In this document: one piece after another, positions 53,496 to 63,274 of the stretch
Numbering within the stretch: position 1 is the first letter of the stretch
Layout: each line of letters opens with the position of its first letter
Origin: Pectobacterium sp. CFBP8739
GTDB taxonomy: Bacteria; Pseudomonadota; Gammaproteobacteria; Enterobacterales; Enterobacteriaceae
Length of the DNA stretch: 64,000 nt
Direction: 5' to 3'
NCBI RefSeq assembly: GCF_013449375.1
Contig: NZ_JACDRR010000005.1
Coordinates: 39,074 to 103,073 of the forward strand
Position numbers and translations under genes: made by a program
Notes under the pieces: model-generated
Told to the model about the DNA's origin: nothing
The model's database searches: none
The model's input: only the letters and a program-made list of their open reading frames with translations

Positions 53496-54914
53496 TCACC
53501 TCTGATTCGCATATTCTCGGTGTTCTTCTAATAGCGTATCTCCTTGTTCCCCCAGTTCCCAGAACAGGCCGGTCATGATCGCTAATCCTTCGCGGGCGAC
53601 GGATTTCAGCAGGTGTTCGTTAACCGCGTGCTGACCGCATGCCGGGTAGGAGTGCGGGATCCACAGCGTCGGCAAGCCGAGGATGTCGGCGAAAACATCA
53701 TTAGGCAGCGAGCCACCCAGATTCGGTAGTAGCGCGGGTTGCTTGCCGCTGATGTGCTGCATCAGTGCCAGCGTCCAGTTCACCAGCGGATCTTCCGGGT
53801 TAAAGCGCGTCGCCGGAGAAGTGTTAAGTATCTCAATCTCTACCTGCGTGAAGCCGTGCTGGTCGAGGTGCTGGCGCACATGTTGCGCCAGAAGCGACCA
53901 GTCGGTACCGACGACAAAGCGTAACTGACAAATCGCCGTGGCGTCGGCGGGAATCGCGTTCACTGGCTTGTGCGGATTGCCGGTAATGAACGACAACACT
54001 TCCAGCGTGTTCCAACCGAATAACCGCTCGGCAGGCGTGAGTCCCTCTGCGCCCCAGTTCACGTCAATCGCCGGGTCGTCCTCACCACCAGCGGGATCGA
54101 TAGTGCTGAGGATTTCGCGTAGCGCGGGCGTTAACGGCGGTGGCAGCAGGGCATCGATCTTCATCCGTCCTTGTCCGTCGACCAGACTGGCGACAGCGTT
54201 CGCCAACTGTGTCCCCGGATTGCTCAATAGCCCACCCCAGTTGCCAGAATGGTAGGCCTGCTCGCGTGCCTTAATGCGTAAGCGGAAATTGACGCAGCCG
54301 CGAGAGCCAAGGAACAGCGTCGGGCGCTCTGCGCTGAGGCGCGGCCCGTCGGAGGCGATAAAGATATCGGCTGCCAGCGCCTGCTTGTGCTGTTGGCACA
54401 GCTCGGCAAGCCCCAGTGAACCAATTTCTTCGCCCATCTCGAACAGCAGTTTGCAGTTGAAGCCCAGACGCTGCCCACGCGCCTGATATACCTGTTCCAG
54501 CGCCATCAGATTAATACTGTGCTGGCCTTTGTTATCCGCGCTGCCGCGCCCGTACCAGTGGTCGCCTTCCTCCACCAATTCCCACGGTTTTAGCCCATCA
54601 CGCCAGTTTTCTTCATCACCGAAAACCACATCCCCGTGGCCGTAAGACAGCACGGTAGGCAGGCTGGGGTCTTCAATACGTTCGGCCAACAGAAAAGGAG
54701 GATGGCGGTCGTCTGACGAGGTGATGAACGTGACGCTGAACCCCATGGCCTGCAACGCGGGTTGGATCTCATCAGCCAGATAGCGGTTCAGTGCACGCTG
54801 GTTACCGGCTTTCTGGCTCTCGCTGGCGTGGGCAATACGCCGGGCCAACGTCTGTTTAAATTCTCCGCGATCGAAACGTTCACAGGCGATACGAATAAGG
54901 TCTGCGCTGGTCAT
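53496..54914 (-). CDS. M20-family metallopeptidase (ArgE/DapE/carboxypeptidase G2 type)
   Basis: 472 residues. First zinc motif VLSYGHGDVVFGDEENW, the D of GRGSADNKGQHSINLMALE, catalytic Glu pair in LLFEMGEEIGSLGL, and a C-terminal His in LWIPHSYPACGQHAVNEHL. A dimerisation domain lies between. Members remove N-acyl groups or cleave dipeptides. With the NSAR-like racemase and importer nearby it may hydrolyse N-acyl-L-amino acids after racemisation. It is divergent from a LysR gene 142 bp away, probably its regulator. Confidence 0.82.
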   Translation of the reverse strand: MTSADLIRIACERFDRGEFKQTLARRIAHASESQKAGNQRALNRYLADEIQPALQAMGFSVTFITSSDDRHPPFLLAERIEDPSLPTVLSYGHGDVVFGDEENWRDGLKPWELVEEGDHWYGRGSADNKGQHSINLMALEQVYQARGQRLGFNCKLLFEMGEEIGSLGLAELCQQHKQALAADIFIASDGPRLSAERPTLFLGSRGCVNFRLRIKAREQAYHSGNWGGLLSNPGTQLANAVASLVDGQGRMKIDALLPPPLTPALREILSTIDPAGGEDDPAIDVNWGAEGLTPAERLFGWNTLEVLSFITGNPHKPVNAIPADATAICQLRFVVGTDWSLLAQHVRQHLDQHGFTQVEIEILNTSPATRFNPEDPLVNWTLALMQHISGKQPALLPNLGGSLPNDVFADILGLPTLWIPHSYPACGQHAVNEHLLKSVAREGLAIMTGLFWELGEQGDTLLEEHREYANQR

Positions 54915-55055
54915 GCCTTTCCTTGCTGGATAATGTGCCGAAGTTACCGATATTTAAAGAAAAAATGAGTTTTGCAACAATAATAAAAATTGCAATCAAG
55001 CTTTGCTTTTAATATAAACCTTCACATCCCCGCTCTGTCTGAAAGGAACGCCGCC
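54915..55055. promoter_or_regulatory. M20/LysR divergent promoter with inverted TTGCAA pair
   Basis: TTGCAA (54972-54977) and TTGCAA (54990-54995), each self-complementary, lie 18 bp apart centre to centre around an AT-rich spacer. This fits a LysR-type recognition site between two divergent genes. Confidence 0.45.
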
Positions 55056-55991
55056 GTGCACAGCACCGAGATTCGTTATTTTCTGGTGGTCGCCACCACC
55101 GGTTCGCTTAGCGCCGCCAGTCAGCACCTGTTTGTCGCCGTTTCTGCGATCAGCCGTCAAATCCAGCGGCTGGAGGAACGCATCGGCGTACCACTGTTCG
55201 AGCGTCACGCGCGTGGCATGGTGTTAAACGATGCCGGCCGCATTCTGGAAAACCATGTGCGCAAGAGCATGATGGACATGGATGCCGCCGTGGCGGAGAT
55301 TCAGGGGCTGAAAGCCAGCCGTCGGGCGCTGCTGCGCATCGGCTGCACGGAAGGGATGGCGTTTGATCTGCTGCCGACGCTGTTTGCGCGTTTCCGTCAG
55401 CATGACCCGGATACCACCTTTGCACTAAAAGTGGACTCGGCGATGCAGGTGTCCCAGATGATCCGTAATGGCGAAGTGGATATCGCACTCCAGTTTGCGC
55501 TGGCACCTGAACAGGGGGTAAATGTCGAGCTGACGCTGCCTGCACCGCTGATGCTGCTGATGTCTGACGATCATCCGCTGGCGCAGCAGTCTATTCAACT
55601 GGCTGATCTGCATCCTTTCCCGCTGGCGCTGCCGGAACCTTCGACCACGCTGCGCCAGCTGTTTGACCTCTCATGCCGCATGAACGGTACTTTTCTGGAG
55701 CCGACGCTGTGCTGCAACAACTTCACCACGCTTTATTACTATGCGATGAGCACGCCGGGGGCGGTCACCGCCTGTAGTTTCTATTCCGTGATGTACAAGT
55801 GCTTACAGCAGCCGATGCGCCTGAAACCGCTGAACATCAGGCAGCTTGACCAGCGTTCGCTTCAGATTCAAACGTTGGCAGGGAAAGCCCATGCGCCCCA
55901 GCAACAGGCTTTTCTGGATTTCATGATGGCGGAGCTGCGTCAGGGGGAAGCGTATTATCTGAACCAGGTGGCGACGGATGCGACTCATTGA
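55056..55991 (+). CDS. LysR-family transcriptional regulator
   Basis: 311 residues from GTG 55056 (AAAGGA 9 bp upstream). HTH at 3-60 (TEIRYFLVVATTGSLSAASQHLFVAVSAISRQIQRLEERIGVPLFERHARGMVLNDAGRIL). The effector domain is from about 90 (LLRIGCTEGMAFDLLPTLFARFRQHDPDTTFALKV). It is divergent from the M20 peptidase gene and probably senses a substrate of that pathway. Its stop faces the hrcU stop across 30 bp, marking the edge of the type III secretion cluster. Confidence 0.9.
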   Translation: MHSTEIRYFLVVATTGSLSAASQHLFVAVSAISRQIQRLEERIGVPLFERHARGMVLNDAGRILENHVRKSMMDMDAAVAEIQGLKASRRALLRIGCTEGMAFDLLPTLFARFRQHDPDTTFALKVDSAMQVSQMIRNGEVDIALQFALAPEQGVNVELTLPAPLMLLMSDDHPLAQQSIQLADLHPFPLALPEPSTTLRQLFDLSCRMNGTFLEPTLCCNNFTTLYYYAMSTPGAVTACSFYSVMYKCLQQPMRLKPLNIRQLDQRSLQIQTLAGKAHAPQQQAFLDFMMAELRQGEAYYLNQVATDATH

Positions 55992-56021
55992 CGTCGCGCT
56001 GATTTTACGTCTTTTTCACCC

Positions 56022-57101
56022 TTATTCTATCTCAATAATGTCGCGTTTTTGCTCGTCTTCGATCTGGCGCAGGACGCGATACACCTGCGCTACGGCCTGA
56101 AGCGTTTCGCGTGGAATGTAGTGGCCCTCCGGCGTGGTGCGATACAGCGTGCGGGTCAGCCAAATGAAGCGGATCACCGGGATGTCGGCTTTTTTCGCCT
56201 GCGCAATAAGTTCCTGCGCCGCACTATCTTCCCCCTTAAACAAAATGCACGGTAGCGGCGTTTTGCCGGGACGATAGTAAAGCCCCACCGCATAGTGCGT
56301 CGGGTTAACCAGCAGCATATCGGCGTCTTCGACTTTTGCTTTGGGGCGCGGCGCGGCAGGTTCGTTCATCAATTCGTGCGCCAGCGATTTGCGGTGGCCT
56401 TTCATGTGCGGATCGCCTTCGGAATCCTTGTGCTCGTTGCGTAAATCCTCATGGCTCATACGCTGCTGCTTGAGAAAGAAATATTTTTGCAGGCCAAAAT
56501 CCAGTGCGGACAGCACCAGCAGTGCCGTTAGCGTGGTACGGGCAATGCGCGTCAATAGCGCTTTCACCCCTTGCCAGAAACCGTGTAGATCGCTATAGGC
56601 CAATTCGACCAGCGCTTCCAGCTCCGGCACCACCACTTTATAAAAGACTGTGCCAATCACCACGGCTTTCAGGATATTGGTCAGCATTTCCACCAGCTTA
56701 CGCATCGAAAACATCTGCTTAAACTGGTTAATCGGGTTCAGCCGATTGAGATCGAGCTTCAGCGCTTCGGGGGCAAACAGCGGACCATACTGGAGCCAGC
56801 CGCCGACCACGCGCAGCAGCACGGCAATGGCGGCGGCTAACAGGCAGAGCGTGCCCGCCAGCACGGCGGCATCGTGGAACACTTCTTTCGCCACCTGTGC
56901 AAACGGGGCATCCAGCCGTTGCAGCGGTAGTTGCACCAGCGTTTGCAATTTCCCCATCGTGCTGTCCGCCAGCGCCAGTACGCACTCCAGCAGGCCGACG
57001 CAGATCAGCAGTTTGGGTACATCCTGACTTTGCCCGACTTCCCCTTTACGGCGCGCGTCTTCCAGCTTTTTCTCTGTGGGCTTTTCCGTTTTTTCGCTCA
57101 T
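56022..57101 (-). CDS. hrcU: Type III secretion export switch protein HrcU
   Basis: 359 residues, FlhB/YscU family. Opens EKTEKPTEKKLEDARRKGEVGQSQDVPKLL. Four membrane segments to about 215, then the cytoplasmic domain with the autocleavage site NPTH in DADMLLVNPTHYAVGLYYRPGKTPLP. It controls substrate switching. Last gene of the operon; hrcT ends 14 bp upstream of its start. Confidence 0.95.
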   Translation of the reverse strand: MSEKTEKPTEKKLEDARRKGEVGQSQDVPKLLICVGLLECVLALADSTMGKLQTLVQLPLQRLDAPFAQVAKEVFHDAAVLAGTLCLLAAAIAVLLRVVGGWLQYGPLFAPEALKLDLNRLNPINQFKQMFSMRKLVEMLTNILKAVVIGTVFYKVVVPELEALVELAYSDLHGFWQGVKALLTRIARTTLTALLVLSALDFGLQKYFFLKQQRMSHEDLRNEHKDSEGDPHMKGHRKSLAHELMNEPAAPRPKAKVEDADMLLVNPTHYAVGLYYRPGKTPLPCILFKGEDSAAQELIAQAKKADIPVIRFIWLTRTLYRTTPEGHYIPRETLQAVAQVYRVLRQIEDEQKRDIIEIE

Positions 57102-57114
57102 CGGTTCCGCCTGA

Positions 57115-57915
57115 TTAGCTGTTTGATGCCGTAAAAAGCAGCGGGAGCAGGTGCTTGAGATCCGGTAGCCCCTGAAGTTTGTGGTCGCCTAAATATTGCA
57201 GCACGGGCAGATAGATGATGAAAAATGCCATTCCCACCAGACATTTGGCCGGAATAGAGAGCACAAACACCTGAAGCTGTGGGCTGTACAGGCTGAGTAG
57301 CGCAATGCTGAATTCCAACAGCAGTAGCAGCGCGACCAGCGGCCCCGCGTACACCACCAGATGAGTGAAGGTGTCGGCCAGCAGGTTGAGATACACCTCA
57401 AAGCCTTGTTCGCCCGGCGCGGGCAGCCACGACAGCACCGGCCAGATTTGGTAGCTGTCCCAAATTAGCTGCGTCAGCCCTTTCAGGCCGATACCGATAA
57501 TCAACAACAGAATCAGCGTCTGTTTCAGCAGGTGACCAAGCGGCGTGGCGTCCGAACCCAGCGCGGGGTTGAGCTGGCCGCCCATGAGTGCGCCGCGCTG
57601 GTTATCGAACAGGGCACCAACGGATTCAAACAGCCAGAATGGCATCGCCAGAATCAGCGCGATAAGTAGCCCGACGATCAGCTCTTTCAGCAACAGGCCC
57701 GGCAGCATCGGCCAGGACAGCGGCGTCAGCAAAAGTTGCTGCTGTACGATGGGGGCAGGTAGCAGCGTCAGGGAAATCACCACGGCGTTGCGCATCATGC
57801 CTTTCAGCACGTTGAGTGAAAAAACCGGCACCAGAATAAAGCAGGGATACAGCCGGGCGATGCCGAGCGTAATAGCAATAATAAAGTCGTAAACGTGCTG
57901 AATGGTGGCGATCAT
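57115..57915 (-). CDS. hrcT: Type III secretion inner-membrane protein HrcT
   Basis: 266 residues, FliR/YscT family, with six or so membrane segments. LARLYPCFILVPVFSLNVLKGMMRNAVVISLTLLP opens the protein, and LFESVGALFDNQRGALMGGQLNPALGS is the conserved central loop. Part of the export gate with HrcR and HrcS. Spacing to hrcS is 6 bp. Confidence 0.94.
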   Translation of the reverse strand: MIATIQHVYDFIIAITLGIARLYPCFILVPVFSLNVLKGMMRNAVVISLTLLPAPIVQQQLLLTPLSWPMLPGLLLKELIVGLLIALILAMPFWLFESVGALFDNQRGALMGGQLNPALGSDATPLGHLLKQTLILLLIIGIGLKGLTQLIWDSYQIWPVLSWLPAPGEQGFEVYLNLLADTFTHLVVYAGPLVALLLLLEFSIALLSLYSPQLQVFVLSIPAKCLVGMAFFIIYLPVLQYLGDHKLQGLPDLKHLLPLLFTASNS

Positions 57916-57921
57916 GCGGAT

Positions 57922-58182
57922 TTATACCCCGGTCTGCGCAATCATGTTGAACGCGGTAATGGCCAACTGCATCAGTTCTACGCCAATCCAGCGCCCGCAA
58001 ATCGCCAGCGTCAGCCCGACGGAAATCAGTTTGACGGCGAAAGGCAGCGTCTGATCCTGCAACTGCATCACCGCCTGTAGCAGTGAAATCAGCACACCGA
58101 CGATCACCGCAACCAGCAGCGGCGGCGCGGAGAGCAGGACGACCATCACCATGGCCTGACGGAAAAGCGTGATTATTTCCAT
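57922..58182 (-). CDS. hrcS: Type III secretion inner-membrane protein HrcS
   Basis: 86 residues, FliQ/YscS family: two membrane hairpins, with LFRQAMVMVVLLSAPPLLVAVIVGVLISLLQAVMQLQDQTLPFAVKLI. Export-gate subunit. 7 bp downstream of hrcR. Confidence 0.94.
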   Translation of the reverse strand: MEIITLFRQAMVMVVLLSAPPLLVAVIVGVLISLLQAVMQLQDQTLPFAVKLISVGLTLAICGRWIGVELMQLAITAFNMIAQTGV

Positions 58183-58189
58183 CGCGGCC

Positions 58190-58843
58190 TCACAGGTAGC
58201 TGTAGAACAGGCCGTCCAGCAGCCGCGTCCAGCCGTTGACCAGCACGAACAGCAGCAGCTTTAACGGCAGCGAGAGCGTCATCGGCGCGACCATTTGCAT
58301 CCCCAGCGCCAGCAGCACGTTCGAGACGATGAGATCGATGACGATAAACGGGATGTAAATCAGGAAGCCGATTTTGAACCCAGCCTGTAGCTCCGACAGC
58401 ACGAACGCCGGAATCACCAGCAGCAGATTTTGCGTATTCACCTTTTCGGATAGCGACGCTGGCCACATTTGCAGGCTGTTTTCATGCAGATGGGTGAGGA
58501 TATCCGGGTCAACATTGCGTGACATAAAGGTTTGCAGCGGTTCCAGTCCGTAGGTCACGCTGGCCTGAAGCGACGTGATGTCGGTCATATCCAGCGGCTT
58601 TTCCTGCACGCGTTTGGTGATGTCCTGAAACACTGGCGCCATGACAAACAGCGTTGCCGCGAGCGCGATGCCATACAGCGCCATATTGGGCGGCACCTGC
58701 TGTACCCCGATGGCGTTGCGGGTAATCAGCAGCACAATCGCAATCTTCAGAAAGCAGGTACAGACAATCATCATCAGCGGAATCAGGGAGAGGGCGCCCA
58801 AAAAGAGCGCAAACATCAACGGGTCGAACGCGCCGGAGGTCAT
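58190..58843 (-). CDS. hrcR: Type III secretion inner-membrane protein HrcR
   Basis: 217 residues, FliP/YscR family. Four membrane segments; conserved [53 protein letters not shown] and [35 protein letters not shown]. Main export-gate subunit. Its ATG overlaps the hrcQ stop (ATGA). Confidence 0.96.
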   Translation of the reverse strand: MTSGAFDPLMFALFLGALSLIPLMMIVCTCFLKIAIVLLITRNAIGVQQVPPNMALYGIALAATLFVMAPVFQDITKRVQEKPLDMTDITSLQASVTYGLEPLQTFMSRNVDPDILTHLHENSLQMWPASLSEKVNTQNLLLVIPAFVLSELQAGFKIGFLIYIPFIVIDLIVSNVLLALGMQMVAPMTLSLPLKLLLFVLVNGWTRLLDGLFYSYL

Positions 58844-59997
58844 GGAGCCAACTCCGGTGCGGCGGCGTGCTCTTCATCTGCTATCGAGACATGCTGCGGG
58901 GGGGCGGAAAAACGCTCGGTAATCTGTAACCCCAGTCTTCCTTCCACATCGACCAGATCGCCGCTCGCCAGAGCGGTATCGCCGTGATACAGCCAGGCTT
59001 GCCCCGGCACCACGTCGCGCAGCGTTAACACACTACCGCTGGCAAGCTGCTGCAATTCCGTTAGTGTCATCGTCAGGCTCCCGCAACGAAGGTGTAAGGT
59101 GACGGGCAGCGGCGGTAAATTACCCGTGACGGTGTCACTTGTTGATGTGAATTCAAATGCCGATGCATCGGAATGCGGATCGGCTAGCATCGTGTCAGTG
59201 GTGGACGAAGGCATTGAGACAGTCTCCATGTCGGTGACGGTAAAGGTGTAGGGGGCGACTTCCGTGAGCTGTAGCGTGCCGCGCAGGCGCAGCGTGCCGA
59301 CTGACAGCGTTCCCTCGCCGGAGGGGGTAAACCACGGGCGGTTGGGGAGAATAAGATCGCCCGTACGTAAACGACGTAACGCGGATAGCGGCAGCACGGC
59401 ATCAGCCAGCGTAAGAGGAACTTCGATCGCCATTCCTGCGGGCAGTTCACGGCGCTGGCGGTGCCAGCCAGCGCGGGAAAACAGCGCCAGCCAGACGGCG
59501 TCAGCGGCCTGCATCCGGCTACGCACGCTAATACCCTTCCAGCTCACGCTGAGCCAGGCGCAGAGTGCAACGCTGCTGCCATGTTGATCTCCTGCATCAC
59601 GTGCTTTCGTAGAACGATCCAGCGGGTTAATTTCCCCGACAAGCGCCCGCAGTACGGGATTGAGTGACTGGTTGTAGAGCGTCCAATACCACTCCTGAGC
59701 CGCATCATCGTCTTCGGTGGCGGGCAGTAGCGGGCAATCCGACAGCAGGCTGAGCACTGGGAACGGATCGGTCAGTGAGATATCACCGATGTCGCTACGC
59801 CAGTCGCTGGCCTGTGCGGTGGACGAGGCTTCCGCCAGACTGCTTTCCGTGGCCAGTTGAAGGTGCAAGCGGCCGACCTGTCCCCCACGGGTAAACGGCA
59901 GCGCGAGTCCGGTGGCCAATGTCGATCGAATACGCGCGTGTTGCGCGCGCAGGGTCGGCAGCGTTAGCCGCTTGATGTGCTGTAGATTCGGTTTCAT
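58840..59997 (-). CDS. hrcQ: Type III secretion cytoplasmic ring protein HrcQ
   Basis: 385 residues, YscQ/SpaO/FliN family. The C-terminal SpoA domain is at about 290-365 ([44 protein letters not shown]) and ends [15 protein letters not shown]. It is one continuous gene, unlike the split hrcQa/hrcQb of Pseudomonas syringae. It forms the sorting platform with the ATPase complex. It overlaps the hrpP stop by 4 bp. Confidence 0.92.
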   Translation of the reverse strand: MKPNLQHIKRLTLPTLRAQHARIRSTLATGLALPFTRGGQVGRLHLQLATESSLAEASSTAQASDWRSDIGDISLTDPFPVLSLLSDCPLLPATEDDDAAQEWYWTLYNQSLNPVLRALVGEINPLDRSTKARDAGDQHGSSVALCAWLSVSWKGISVRSRMQAADAVWLALFSRAGWHRQRRELPAGMAIEVPLTLADAVLPLSALRRLRTGDLILPNRPWFTPSGEGTLSVGTLRLRGTLQLTEVAPYTFTVTDMETVSMPSSTTDTMLADPHSDASAFEFTSTSDTVTGNLPPLPVTLHLRCGSLTMTLTELQQLASGSVLTLRDVVPGQAWLYHGDTALASGDLVDVEGRLGLQITERFSAPPQHVSIADEEHAAAPELAP

Positions 59998-60539
59998 CGC
60001 TCATACTCTCTGGCGTCAAAACGCAGGTTGATCGGGCAGTCCAACGCACTGGAGAGCGAATGACGGCAGGCTTCACGCCGATCTTTTAACTGATGGTAGC
60101 TTTCCCGGCTGAAACGCAGAGAAATATCCCAGCCGCGCGGCACCAGCGTGGCTAAACGCGCATCGATATCGCCCAGTTGCGGCAGTTGCAGGCTAAAAGC
60201 AAACGGCGGGGCGCAGATGTTGTCCATCGCTTCAATCAGCTCACATTGCAGTGGCTGCCACTGTGACGGTGTCACATATTGTGGGCTGTCTGGCGCTTCA
60301 CTCTGCGGCGGCGGTGGGCCGTTGATGGGATGGCTTGGTGACAAAGCAATAGGCGCATCCTGATAAAACGCCTCTTCAAAGCCGTCTGAAAACGTGAAGG
60401 CCTCCCAGAAATCGCTATGTTGCGGATCGGGCTGTGGGTCGTGTTGCGAGCCGTCTGCGCGAGAGGATTTGCCGTGTAGCACGGCCTGCGCGTTCTGCGT
60501 CGCCGTAGATTCGGATGACGCAATCTGTCGGTTATTCAT
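59994..60539 (-). CDS. hrpP: Type III secretion needle-length/substrate-switch protein HrpP
   Basis: 181 residues from ATG 60539 (AGGAG 6 bp before it), overlapping the hrpO stop by 4 bp. Proline/serine-rich N-terminal half (SHPINGPPPPQSEAPDSPQ) and a small folded C-terminal domain (LPQLGDIDARLATLVPRGWDISLRFSRESYHQLKDRREACRHSLSSAL), a pattern typical of SctP proteins. Assigned mainly by position between hrpO and hrcQ. Confidence 0.82.
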   Translation of the reverse strand: MNNRQIASSESTATQNAQAVLHGKSSRADGSQHDPQPDPQHSDFWEAFTFSDGFEEAFYQDAPIALSPSHPINGPPPPQSEAPDSPQYVTPSQWQPLQCELIEAMDNICAPPFAFSLQLPQLGDIDARLATLVPRGWDISLRFSRESYHQLKDRREACRHSLSSALDCPINLRFDAREYER

Positions 60540-60973
60540 ACGTGCTCCTGAGGTAACGTAAGCAGATAGTCCAGTTTCTCCACCGCTTTCTGGCATTGAC
60601 GAGTGGCGTCTCGGGCGTGATCAACCTGACGTTGCTGGTCGTGGTGTTGCAGCTGTGTGGCCTGCGCCTGCTGCGTTTCTGTCGCGATCGCGCTGAGTAA
60701 GCGTTGTTCGGCGGCCAGGCGTTTTTTCAGGTTTTCCAGCGTGTGGCGTTGTCCCTGCGTTTCTGTGGCAAACTGGTCGCGCTGTGCCTGGCTGGCCTGC
60801 CGCAGCAGCTCGACCTGCTGTTCATGATGTTGTTGCTGCTGCGCAATTCGCTTTAATTGCTGTTCTTCCTGCCGTTGTTGACGCTCGCTGCGGCTTAAAC
60901 GTTGGCGGCGTATCGGCATCAGCAGGTTCAGCACGGTCTGTAACTCGGCATCACGTTCGGTGTTATGGGGCAT
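60536..60973 (-). CDS. hrpO: Type III secretion stalk protein HrpO
   Basis: 145 residues, almost wholly a charged coiled coil rich in Gln, Arg and Glu (RQEEQQLKRIAQQQQHHEQQVELLRQ ... CQKAVEKLDYLLTLPQEHV), like YscO/FliJ proteins. It links the ATPase to the export gate. Starts 11 bp before the hrcN stop; position is as in other Erwinia-type hrp clusters. Confidence 0.85.
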   Translation of the reverse strand: MPHNTERDAELQTVLNLLMPIRRQRLSRSERQQRQEEQQLKRIAQQQQHHEQQVELLRQASQAQRDQFATETQGQRHTLENLKKRLAAEQRLLSAIATETQQAQATQLQHHDQQRQVDHARDATRQCQKAVEKLDYLLTLPQEHV

Positions 60974-62330
60974 AGCGGCTGACTCCGGCGAGCTGTTGTT
61001 GAATCACGCCATACGGCATCGGTTCACGCATCGACTGACGCAGAAACTGGGTGATTTCTGCATGGGCATTGACGGCTGAATCCGTTAGCACGTCATGACC
61101 GGGCTGATATTCGCCGAGGCGAATCAGCATCTCGACCTGCTTGTAGGCTGCCATTAGACGTCGCACACCGCCGGCGTGGCGGGTGTGCTCGGTATCCACG
61201 ACGTTACTCATGGTGCGGCTTAGGCTGGCCAGCACGTCGATAGCTGGATAGTGCCCCTGTTCCGCCAGCCGTCGGGCGAGCACAATGTGCCCGTCAATCA
61301 GCGAACGTACCTCGTCGGCAACGGGGTCGTTCATGGAATCCTGCTCGATCAGAACGGAATAGAGCGCGGTGATGGCGCCGTCTTCCGTTTGTCCGGCGCG
61401 TTCAACCAGACGCGGCAGCAACGTATAGACCGACGGTGGCAGCCCGCCACGCCCCTGTGGTTCGCCGAGCGCCAGACCGATTTCGCGCTGGGCGCGGGCG
61501 AAACGCGTCAGGGAATCAATAATCAGCAGCACCTGACGACCTTCGGCTCGGTAAGCCTCGGCGATGGCGGTGGCGGTGAATGCCGCGCGGGCGCGTTCCA
61601 TGCTGCTGCGATCGGAGGTCGAGCACACCAGCACGGTGCGGCTGCGCAGTTCGTCGTCCAGTTCGTGATCGAGAAACTCACGCAGTTCGCGGCCACGTTC
61701 GCCAATCAGCCCGAAAACGATGGCGTCGCACGGCGTATTACGCGCCAGCTCGGCCAGCAGCGTGGTTTTACCGCAGCCCGCACCGGCAAAAATGCCGACG
61801 CGTTGCCCCTGACCGATGGTAAGCAGGCCATCGACGGCGCGTAATCCGGTGGGGAGCGGTTGGCTGATACGCGGTCGGGACGTCGGTGGTGGAGCGTCGC
61901 CCAGCACCGGCTGTGTGCGGCCTGTGGCATGACCGGGTTCGACAAACGCGCTCTCGCCGCCGTCTTCCAGCGCCCGGCCAAACCCGTCCAGTACGCTGCC
62001 CAGCAAACGTTTCGACACCTGAATGCAGTGCGGCTGATACAGCGGCGTCACGGCGGCACCCTGTGCGATGCCGTCCAGCGCTCCGAGCGCAGAGAGAAAG
62101 GTATTGTCCGGGCTAAACCCCACGACTTCAGCCATCATCTGGCTATCGTCCTGACGGGCTACCCAGCACAGATCGCCAATGCGTGCCTGCGGCAGGCTGC
62201 ACTCCAGTAGGATGCCGCTGACGGCCATGACGCGGCCTTTTTTCTCCACGGGCGCATAGGCTGCCAGATGCTGGTGCTGCTGTGCGACCCACTGGTCGAG
62301 CAGGGGAAAAGAAGAAGGTTGAGTCTGCAT
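60963..62330 (-). CDS. hrcN: Type III secretion ATPase HrcN
   Basis: 455 residues, FliI/YscN family. Walker A VGIFAGAGCGKTTLLAEL (near 173-190), Walker B VLLIIDSLTRFARAQREIGLALGEPQGRGG, YTLLPRLVERAG, LARRLAEQGHYPAIDVLASLSR. It unfolds and feeds effectors into the export gate. Its ATG overlaps the hrpQ stop (TAATG) and its end overlaps hrpO. Confidence 0.97.
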   Translation of the reverse strand: MQTQPSSFPLLDQWVAQQHQHLAAYAPVEKKGRVMAVSGILLECSLPQARIGDLCWVARQDDSQMMAEVVGFSPDNTFLSALGALDGIAQGAAVTPLYQPHCIQVSKRLLGSVLDGFGRALEDGGESAFVEPGHATGRTQPVLGDAPPPTSRPRISQPLPTGLRAVDGLLTIGQGQRVGIFAGAGCGKTTLLAELARNTPCDAIVFGLIGERGRELREFLDHELDDELRSRTVLVCSTSDRSSMERARAAFTATAIAEAYRAEGRQVLLIIDSLTRFARAQREIGLALGEPQGRGGLPPSVYTLLPRLVERAGQTEDGAITALYSVLIEQDSMNDPVADEVRSLIDGHIVLARRLAEQGHYPAIDVLASLSRTMSNVVDTEHTRHAGGVRRLMAAYKQVEMLIRLGEYQPGHDVLTDSAVNAHAEITQFLRQSMREPMPYGVIQQQLAGVSRYAP

Positions 62331-63265
62331 TACCAGTTCACCGTTATCTGTTGTTTGCCGCTGAATTCAATCTGGTGCTCATCAATTTTCACCAGACGCA
62401 GGTTGTCGATTTCATCGCCGATGAAAAAACGCTGGCCGTCCGCCGTGACGACGTTGGCGCGGGATCCGCTGGTGACCTGAACGATCTGAAACGGCAGTTG
62501 CTCCGTTTTCAGCTGCGTCCGGTTATCCACGGACAGCGCGGTTCTATAACGTTGGTGGAGTTGGGCGAGCATCCGTTCCAGCTTTTTTTGATCGTCCGGC
62601 GTTAATTGTCCGGTGAGCGTGAGGCGATCCTGATACGCCGCCACTTTCACGGCCGCGCTCAGTTCCCGCTCCTGCAACATGATGCGCAGCGTGCTTTCCA
62701 GCTGTGGCAGCGTACTGAGCGGTTTACGGGTATCCTGCGGCGGTGGAGCGGCAGGCATCGCGACGCTCTCCTGTAGCTGCCAACTGCCCACCATCACCAG
62801 CAGCAACGCGCCAAGCAGCAGATAGCTGGCTTTAGCCCACAGCGGCAGGCGTGTCGCAGATGCTGGTGTAGGAAGCGGCGCAGCGGTATGAACCGGTGTG
62901 TCGTCGATAGACATATCCGCTGGGGTAACGTGCTCTTCCGCCGTCGGAGAGGCTTCGTTGTCGTCAGGCCAAGGCGTATCGGCCGCCACAATGCAGAGCC
63001 AAATCTGCCCCAGCGCAAACGGTGTACCGAGCGGCAGAACGTCAATCTGTTCGACGGTATGGCCTTCCGCATTACATACGGTGCCATCCTGTGCGTTGAG
63101 CGCCCAGCCGTCAGCGGTCTTCTCCAACTGGCTGTGATACGGCGCTATGCCGGGATCGTAAAGCACGAGATCGGCATCATCGGCGGCACCGAGACGCCAG
63201 GCGTTGCCACAGAGCGGCAGCGCCGCACCGCGATGTAAACCAGTCAACACGCGTAATTCAAACAT
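62330..63265 (-). CDS. hrpQ: Type III secretion basal-body protein HrpQ (SctD)
   Basis: 311 residues. N-terminal FHA-like cytoplasmic domain (FELRVLTGLHRGAALPLCGNAWRLGAADDADLVLYDPGIAPYHSQLEK), one membrane segment near 148-165 (ASYLLLGALLLVMVGSW), and a periplasmic part with BON/ring-building strands. YscD-family inner-membrane ring. 9 bp downstream of hrcV. Confidence 0.88.
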   Translation of the reverse strand: MFELRVLTGLHRGAALPLCGNAWRLGAADDADLVLYDPGIAPYHSQLEKTADGWALNAQDGTVCNAEGHTVEQIDVLPLGTPFALGQIWLCIVAADTPWPDDNEASPTAEEHVTPADMSIDDTPVHTAAPLPTPASATRLPLWAKASYLLLGALLLVMVGSWQLQESVAMPAAPPPQDTRKPLSTLPQLESTLRIMLQERELSAAVKVAAYQDRLTLTGQLTPDDQKKLERMLAQLHQRYRTALSVDNRTQLKTEQLPFQIVQVTSGSRANVVTADGQRFFIGDEIDNLRLVKIDEHQIEFSGKQQITVNW

Positions 63266-63274
63266 GGTGTATTC

